A stretch of 64,000 nt of DNA from Branchiostoma lanceolatum (lineage: Eukaryota; Chordata; Leptocardii; Amphioxiformes; Branchiostomatidae): NCBI RefSeq assembly GCF_035083965.1, contig NC_089722.1, positions 21,631,142 through 21,695,141 of the forward strand, read 5' to 3'. The position numbers and the translations under genes are program-made. Positions 46,201 through 64,000 of this stretch are shown here, one piece after another (positions within the stretch are counted from its first letter, which is position 1; each line of letters starts with the position of its first letter). The notes beneath the pieces were generated by a model, which worked only from the letters and a program-made list of their open reading frames with translations, did no database searches and was not told where the DNA came from.

Positions 46201-49200
46201 ACTACAAGATAACTTCCTTTTTTTTTTTTCAAGAGACCCTTATTGCTCCAGAGTATTTCAATATCAACTTATAGGTTTTAGGCTTAGTGCTATGCTTTTC
46301 AAGGTGAAAATAATAAATACAGAACAACTCAAACAGAACCAACAAGGTTCCTCCTAACAGACACAACTTTCACGTAGCACACAAGAGATTGGTTTGATTC
46401 CGATTGCAGCTACTGATTTCCACATCATTGGCTAACTTAACCTTCTCCCTGCTACAAACATCTACACACCAAGTCTCATGAATTAGGAACAGCACAACTT
46501 TTACTAGTCAGGAGGGAGAGGGTTAATGAACTACAATCACCCATGGTAACAATTTGGTTACACATGATGCACAGCCTGCCAGATTGACATTGATGCGAAA
46601 GCTTTGCAGTGGGACATGCATTACAACTGGTCCACTCCTGGACTTCCTCAACTAGCATCAGCCGTGAAGACATGACGCGGCCATTACTTGAGAGATGTCG
46701 GAGGAATCGCTGTTGGGAGAGTCTTCAACTGCACTCAGGTCCACTGTTGGGAACTTCCGGGCAATTATGTCCAGAGCATGGTCCACTTCACTCTGAGTAC
46801 CTGTAGTAAGAGGGAAACGGCAAGACTGGATCTACAGTTTTCATAGTGCTTGACTACTTCTTCTACCCACCACTTGTGTCTTTTTTTCATTCTGTTCAAA
46901 ACGCTTGTTTGTTTTTAAATCATTGTTTATTCATGAGAAGCTTAAATCAGCCTGCAGGCCTCTTTACATTGAGGTCATAAGGACTTAAACAGTATTTGCA
47001 GTTCAATAAGTGCTACTTTCTAAAACTTCTGTTTCAAATATCTGCTATTTACAGATATTATAATTTATCCATCTACCACAGTCAAAACTGCCCAAGAAGA
47101 CCACTCAGGGTACCAATAAAATCTGGTCTATGTGGACAGGTGGTCACTATAAACAGGATTCTCAATACTTGTGTCAATAAGGAAAATTATCTGAGGGACC
47201 ACCAAAAAGTGGTCACATTTGGCAGGGTCTAGAGATGGTCACCTGTACAGGTTTGGTTCCACCTTGTTAGTGCTAGATATGTGGTATGACACCCACCTTC
47301 CAGACAGCACCACTGCATGAAGTCGGGACTCTTCCTGATGAAGATGTTACAGCCTGTCCTGTCCATCATCCACTTGATGTTCCTACCCTGTTTCCCGATC
47401 AGACGGCCACACAGGTCCTAGCAAACAGCACAGGAAATTGTGAGAGGTACAGGTACTGCAATTCTACCAAAAATAATTTCATCAGGTTGGTAGAACATTG
47501 GATATTTGGAGTTTCTTTTAACACACCCAGGTAATCAAAAGAAACTCCAAATATCCTACTGCGATTCTAGGTGCAACATCAAAGTAATAAACCATATTTC
47601 ACAATATTTCACTTTGGACAAAGCTACAGAACTCTCTCATTTCATGAGAAGCTCAAATTGGCCTGCAGGCCGCTTCTTCATATGACATGACTTTAATCCT
47701 CTTTCCTACAAGATAATGCAGAATACACTACTGTAAGTCTTCTTATGTTCGCGAGTACTTAATTTCGCGAAACTTAGCAAGACAGGAGTTCGCGAGGTCT
47801 TTGAGTTCGCGAACAAGTGTTATTAATTTTTTCGGTAGCGCAAGGTAAAATTTTGATATCTTGAACCGTCTTAAACGCTATTTCCCGCATTCTGAGGGAC
47901 AAAATTGTTGAGTAAAGGTACGTAATAATGCGTCCACATTTACGCCGAGGAGCGCTAGCGGAAGTTTCCCGCCACGCATATACGATCTAAATACATATAT
48001 TACATGTATCTAATTTTGTTTCCTTGCCGGGAAAATTAAGTGACTGTTGCCTTCGGAAGAGGCTTGGCTACATTTTATCGATATCGTAACAAAGGCCGCC
48101 AAAAATTGTTCCAACACGCGTTTTTTTGGGAAGCATATTACAAACTGTTCTGAGAAGCCCGCGCCATCTTGATCACGTGAAACACTGACGCTTTCTTTCA
48201 ATCAACCAATCAGAGCACAGGTTATCTGAGGTGAGCCAATCAATCAACATGGCGCCCTTGGCCGCTTGGGGTCGGCTTGTTTACTGAAATTACAGCGGTG
48301 GAAATACGTTTCATCTTACAAGTTTATCTTTTAATGTCCCGATAGAAATGGAATTGATCGATGGCTGGTCCTTCGATACAAATTATTTTGAGGTTTTCGG
48401 CTTTTAGTCGTGCTCGGTCCACGTTCGTAGGAAATCGCTTGCCGAAAAACTGACATAAATGACGCTTGTATGAACTTCGAAAGACCGACTTGAACCTTGA
48501 AAAACAAGTTTTTAATGAGAACAACATATGCGAAAGGTGCCGACATCGATTGTATTCAAGAATAACAATACCTAACAAAACAAAGGAGTTGGATTTTCTG
48601 ACGGGGGACGGCGTCCTTACGCCCGCAGCGTCATGATAATGTGGATAAACACAAAATGCCGGTGCGAATTTTTCGATTTTCCCCGATACCGTCGTAACTT
48701 AGGTGTACTAGTACTTTCTTTTACCGTTCGTTGTAAGAAGTACTTAGTAACTAAATAAATTATGACTTGATAAAAATTGAAAGAGTGAATGGTCTGTTAT
48801 CAGTTGAGTCTTGTCATCGGTAGAATTTGCTATCATTGTGTTAGTGTTTGGGCAAGGAGGTTTGGGACGGAAGGTGTGGGGAGGGGGGCAGCCCAGTAAA
48901 ACTACAAGTTCGCGAGGAGATGAGTTTGCGAAGAGAAGGTCTCCGCGAATCTCGCGAACTTAAATTTCTCGCGAATATTAATAGACTTACAGTACTTGGA
49001 TGCAACTTTTGCAAGTTCCCAATAACAACTTAAACAAGCCTAATACTTAAATCCTCTAAACATGATCAATAATACATCATTACCAAACGAACTCAACTTT
49101 TATATTTCCCACAAGATTATGCAGAATACACTTGGATGCATTATTTCCCAATAAGAAGTCTAATTTAAACCCTCTAAAAATGACTAATGCATCATCACCA

Positions 49201-50645
49201 AACTAACTCAACTTTTATATTACCTGACTATTAAACCAACTCAGATCTCATGGACAATAGTGACTGGGCTAACAATAAGAGATGTCATGTACCGATGGGA
49301 AGTTAATTTTCCACGTTACGATCTGGTCCTCCTCTAGAACGCCAGCTTGGTCCTGATGTGTGCTGCTGCTGGCCGTGCTGGCTGCACCGTTGTCCATGGT
49401 GCTCCGTCCGCTGTCGTTGGACACCTCGCTACTGACCTCTGACCCCGGGGAAACCAACGCGGTGTCTACTGGGGTAGGAGATGGGGATTTCTGGCTATCC
49501 GCCTCACTTGGAGAGTTGCGAGTCTTTGGTGACTGCATCTTCTGCTTGCTTTTGCGTTCCAGCTCCTCAACTGCAGTGCCCCAGTCGGAGGTCGGGACTG
49601 ACTGGACTTCGGCACTAGATGAATGTGTGTTCTCAGCAGTGACGTTGCTGTTTGTACAGTCTTCTATCCCTTCATCACTGCAGCCATCACAGCTAACATC
49701 TTTTCCCACGGATGTTTCCTCTACTGCCGACCCACCGATGCTAGATTCTGACAGGGAAGAGCTGGTAGACTCTTGGCTGCTGGTTTGCACTCTGTCGGCT
49801 TCCTGAGAGTAAGGGGAATCCAGTTGGCTACTGCTTGACTCCTGAGATGGTTGTGAAGAAGAAGAACTGACCTTTTCAGCTTCTATTGATGTCACATGAG
49901 ACAGAAGTGAAGCATCTGACTCACAGTTCAAGTTGTCACTATCATTACTGAGTACTTTGCTAGGGACTGCTGAGGAAAGTGGAGGAGAAGGCTCTTGTTT
50001 ATCACTACATTCATCCTTTACATTCTTCTCATAATCTGTGCAAAGCGTAGGAGCATTGGAAACATGATGATCTTCATCTTTACATTTGGATTCTTTAGAA
50101 ACATGATTTGTGTTGTCGGCGCTTATGTTTTCTTCTTTGCTGAGGGCTTGTACTTCTTTTGTGCTTGCTTCTTCTGATGATGATTTGGCTGGCTTTCCAA
50201 CATCAGGGCTCTTGGAAACACCGATTGCTGCCATCTCGTTTTGCTCATTCTGCAGGGGAGCATCTTCGTTCTCCTCTTGCTCGAACTTCTCTCCTCCAGC
50301 TGGATTCAAGAGCTCAGGGCGCTTGCAAGGCTCCAAGTGAGGAAGTGGAGCTTCTTTCTTCAGAGATGAACTTTCTGATAAAGCTGTAGTTGTACTGAAA
50401 TCCTTAGCACTAAAGGTGTTAGCTGATAACTCCTCTACTGCTAGATCTGTGTGTTTAAAGCTGAACTGCTCTTCAATACTAGCGGCTTGAGGTGACTCCT
50501 CCTCTATGCTACTGATGCTGCGCTTGTTTGAGCTACTGGTGGATGTGCTGGGCTTCTTTTTCTTTTTGCTGGAGAACCACAGAAGGGTGAACACAGCCAC
50601 TGCAACTGAGATGCCAGCTGTCACAACAATACGACCGGCAGTCAT
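43284..50645 (-). CDS. AKAP1: AKAP1 (AKAP121/149), mitochondrial outer-membrane KH-Tudor RNA-binding scaffold (8 coding exons)
   Basis: The family anchors RNA, translation factors and, in vertebrates, PKA on the mitochondrial surface. Exons: 49293-50645, 47297-47417, 46688-46800, 45686-45905, 44961-45114, 44491-44558, 44164-44300, 43284-43343; 2,226 nt, 741 residues. Residues 7-24 are a membrane anchor (VVTAGISVAVAVFTLLWF) followed by SSKKKKK, as expected for outer-membrane insertion. Residues 30-440 are low-complexity, Ser/Glu-rich, all in one large exon. KH domain about 442-515 (VTWKINFPSDLCGRLIGKQG, GxxG loop GKQG). Tudor-type domain about 548-725 (HIFVQQHIHPTFPAL, GAYCRAEVQEV, CDYGGYYHVPRDVLRQIR, SDFMTLPFQAVEC). 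C-terminus MVEQGLAQWLEG. No obvious PKA RII-binding amphipathic helix is seen. An acceptor in the 5' UTR (CTGCAG|GTTTGG, exon end 50681) implies an upstream non-coding exon. Confidence 0.95.
43372..43611. repeat. Inverted-repeat element with 12-bp flanking direct repeats
   Basis: The 12-bp ATCAATATACTA lies at 43372-43383 and 43600-43611. The interior has inverted arms: CTGGAAAAATCGTAGAAACT, GGCCAAATAGACGG on the left pair with ATTTGGCCAATTTCTAC, AATTTTTCCAGCC on the right. It lies in the last AKAP1 intron. Non-autonomous; superfamily unknown. Confidence 0.75.
44618..44702. repeat. ACTGTAAA MITE family, copy C (half element)
   Basis: ACTGTAAATACAGAAATG, TTCGCAGTGGTTTTATG, TTTGCGGTGAACTCTTC, then CTTAAAACCACCGTGAAAAT: one terminus and parts of both inner blocks; the second terminus is missing. 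In an AKAP1 intron. Confidence 0.65.
46437..46526. repeat. Mini-MITE of the TTAACC..GGTTAA family, copy 6
   Basis: TTAACCTTCTCCCTGCTAC at one end and GTCAGGAGGGAGAGGGTTAA at the other; the two ends pair. In an AKAP1 intron. Confidence 0.7.
47078..47256. repeat. ACAGTCAAAAC MITE, copy in AKAP1
   Basis: It begins ACAGTCAAAACTGCCC and has AGACCACTCAGGGTACC, TGGTCACTATAAACAGG and GAGGGACCACCAAAAAGTGG. The same blocks occur in order at 60485-60679 in the ULK gene. The right end is degraded. Confidence 0.75.
47727..48996. mobile_element. 1.26-kb non-autonomous DNA transposon in an AKAP1 intron
   Basis: Element 47730-48993 with inverted termini ACTGTAAGTCTTCTTATGTTC and, on the other strand, ACTGTAAGTCTATTAATATTC, followed on both sides by repeated TTCGCGAG/TTCGCGAA phrases. 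A 3-bp ACT flanks both ends. A related unoccupied sequence GCAGAATACACTTGGATGC is present at about 49120-49138, so the pre-insertion state can be read directly. The interior (about 48000-48700) is GC-richer than its surroundings, has CCAAT motifs and no transposase frame. The ends resemble those of the shorter ACTGTAAA MITE family. Confidence 0.82.
48997..49235 (+). repeat. Two-copy tandem repeat of about 125 bp
   Basis: CTTGGATGCA, TTCCCAATAA, CTCTAAA-ATGA, CATCATTACCAAACGAACTC, AACTTTTATATTTCCCACAAG recur in order about 125 bp later (CTTGGATGCATTATTTCCC, CATCATCACCAAACTAACTC). The upstream unit is interrupted by the 1.26-kb transposon at 47730-48993. Confidence 0.75.
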
Positions 50646-51897
50646 GATGATTCGCTTCTACAGAGTAATGATTCTCCAAACCTGCAGATAACACAACATA
50701 ATGGGAAAATAATTATTTCAGAAGAAGCATAATACAAGTAAAAAAATATTTTAGTGACAAGGTGGTCTTGTGGCCATAAGGTGGTCTACCAGTTATGTAA
50801 AACAAATAAACAAACTAATGGGCTGAACTAGGTCATACCATTATCCTGATGGTGTCAAGGTCAGGACTTGGTTGGAAATATAGGAATATGGCTAGCAGAA
50901 TGGTGCCATGAAAGGTCACATCATGAATCTCTTCTTCTGTAAAGAATTTCCCTCATGACAAAAGGACTTTTAATGATGGTGACCAAAATAAAGGCACAGC
51001 TGTCTCTAAATGGGGATCACAACAAGATGGCCTATTTGCACTCAAAGGTCAATTAGGGGGCAGGGAAATTCAAACAACCGGTTTGTTTCAGTGCCTTTAG
51101 GGTAGGTTTGGATTAGTGTAAATTCCTGGTACTGTTGATCACTGAAACTTGTTTAAACTACCGGTAAAAATTGTAACTTTTGTAACTTTGTTACCTGTAT
51201 TTTTCCCCTGTCACACAGTACCTGATATATGATACAGCTTTGTTTACGCCACCCTGTCTAAATACTACTTTGAAAGTAACGGCAAAGTTAATTAATCACT
51301 GATTTTGTCAGGTGGGAAACAGGACACATGGTAGGCGTTACTCTGAGCCCTTGAACAAACCGCGACACATACAATTTTCGTTGAAAAAAAAATTGTGTGG
51401 GCAGGGCAAAATTAAAGAAGGGACACCACGGGAAATCTGACAAGTTTTTTGACTCCCATGGCATGTGGCTGGCTGGAATTCCTGCACACATAAAACTATA
51501 CGGGGACAAAAAATACAATTCTTACCTTGAAAGGACAATACCTAGATACATCAAAGCTACGGCTTAAAACATATCTGCACGTTTCTAGGAAATGTAATAT
51601 CCCCAGATAGGGTACCGGAATGACTCATGCTTCAGTTTTATGGGCTGAACGGCACTTACGGCCCAAGGACTTTCCATATTTCCCCCCATTTTACCCGACT
51701 TACGTCTAAAACTGTAGCCTCAAAACGGACAAAGCAATGTCCACACCACCGTCACTGGAACAGCGCATGAAGAGAGACCAAGGGAAAGAATTTTGTGGCG
51801 AACTTTCGGCTTTTCTGAACTATTGCACAAGTCTGCACGTGGCTCGCGAAATCTGCTTCCACTGTTTTTTCGGTCGTGTCTCGCCACGCACCCAAAC

Positions 51898-51907
51898 TCT
51901 CGCGAGA
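51898..51907. promoter_or_regulatory. TCTCGCGAGA promoter palindrome
   Basis: A perfect 10-bp palindrome known as a core element of TATA-less, often bidirectional animal promoters. It lies between the AKAP1 and ULK starts. Confidence 0.6.
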
Positions 51908-52146
51908 ACTTATTCTGGGATCGTGATTTGACAGCAGGAACATGTATATATTCACAGGCCAGATCCTTAAAGACCACAAAAATTCCCCTTAAATCAGACA
52001 GAAATAGCACATTCATTACTTAGTTATAAATAGTACAGCTGTTGTGATACTATATACTGGGTTTTATTCCCCATATTTACTTTTCTTCTGTATTAATCGA
52101 AAAAATGCAATTTCTTTTTTTTTTGCGTATTGCGGCGCTGATGCCA

Positions 52147-52154
52147 TGACGTCA
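52147..52154. promoter_or_regulatory. CRE palindrome
   Basis: Full TGACGTCA about 560 bp before the ULK start codon; expected to bind CREB/ATF-type factors. Confidence 0.55.
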
Positions 52155-52710
52155 CGTTGTAAACAACGGAAATACTCCTCCGCGTGACTGGGGCCAACCC
52201 TTGGCATAAAAACAAAAATATTTACAACGGAAGGACGTGTGCGTCATTGAAGACGACAACAGTTTTTCAGACTTGACTTCGATCCTGATAGGAAAGGAGC
52301 GTTCCTCACAACGTGCGTCAACTGTAAAGTGGACGGGGACTGAGAAGAAAAATAGTGCTGCGTAGGAAGCTATGTGAAGCTGTGTTCAGGCCGTACCATA
52401 ACAAACCGTTCGGTATTGCGAAAGGGCTCAGCTGTGGAAAATTTTCTGTCTTGTCGTCCCGAGAAATCGCAGAAACATGTCCTAGCCGGGTGATGCTCCG
52501 GATATTCTGTCTCTCTGATGAACTCCAAACATGTGTTGGATGTCGTCCTGTGGGGAAACTCTCCAAGTAAGCGGGAATCGCGAGCTGGGATTTTGTCAGA
52601 ACGCAGCAGTAGCAGGCCGGGACTCGCCCGAAGAGAGGCCATTGTCGTTTGGTTTGGGTAGGTTTGGATCGGAACACTAGAAGCAGGCCCAAATTCTGTC
52701 TGATACAGCC

Positions 52711-64000
<11,290 letters not shown>

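Larger units (their letters stand above)
50646..52710. promoter_or_regulatory. Divergent AKAP1/ULK upstream region
   Basis: It contains the AKAP1 5' UTR intron (acceptor at 50682 on the plus strand) and the ULK 5' UTR. From about 51700 it becomes GC-richer. A perfect TCTCGCGAGA palindrome lies at 51898-51907 and a full CRE TGACGTCA at 52147-52154. No coding exon was recognised; an undetected small gene cannot be excluded. Confidence 0.5.

Noticed and set aside
49360-49806. 148-codon plus-strand frame
   Set aside because: Antisense of the Ser-rich AKAP1 exon; Leu/Ser-rich composition is the mirror of Ser/Glu codons.

Overview
This is a eukaryotic nuclear window. Eight protein genes are split into many small exons with GT-AG introns and carry chordate-type proteins. 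The compact introns are full of small fold-back DNA elements, tRNA-derived SINEs, a Penelope-like element and a LINE tail. Gene content, exon structure and repeat style fit a cephalochordate (amphioxus, Branchiostoma) best; that is an inference from memory of the families, not from a search. All coding models were built by hand, joining exons by splice consensus, reading frame and protein-family similarity; each complete model closes without an internal stop.

Layout. (1) 1-2240: non-coding, MDH2 3' side plus a fold-back element. (2) 2241-8290, minus: mitochondrial malate dehydrogenase MDH2, 9 coding exons. (3) 8291-8718: compact bidirectional promoter with NRF-1-like and CRE-like sites. (4) 8719-12341, plus: STYXL1, a pseudophosphatase with Asp at the catalytic Cys position. 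(5) 13488-16461, minus: ALKBH4; its introns hold a LINE 3' end and a Penelope-like insertion with perfect 259-bp inverted arms and a 13-bp target duplication. (6) 17065-32876, plus: LRWD1 (ORCA), 16 coding exons; its 7.4-kb first intron is almost filled by a 6,449-bp fold-back element. (7) 34244-35346, minus: TMEM128. (8) 36413-40852, plus: MRM1. (9) 43284-50645, minus: AKAP1, with a mitochondrial anchor, KH and Tudor domains. (10) 52711 to beyond the window end, plus: ULK1/ULK2-type (Atg1/unc-51) kinase, N-terminal about 278 residues present.

How the genes relate. MDH2/STYXL1 and ALKBH4/LRWD1 are two head-to-head pairs, and as I recall both pairs are also neighbours in human (7q11.23 and 7q22.1), suggesting old chordate microsynteny. 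MDH2, MRM1 and AKAP1 act in or on mitochondria. LRWD1 serves origin recognition and heterochromatin, and an E2F-type site lies upstream of it.

Most unusual item: the element in LRWD1 intron 1 (17362-23810). It has a 9-bp target duplication, inverted termini, and two opposed minisatellite arrays of about 15 and 24 units of about 100 bp. Every unit carries its own small palindrome, and an exon-like fragment lies in the right arm. A smaller 578-bp element in the ULK intron (56026-56603) also has a 9-bp target duplication and shares internal sequence with it, so they look like one previously unnamed family of Mutator- or Foldback-like fold-back transposons.
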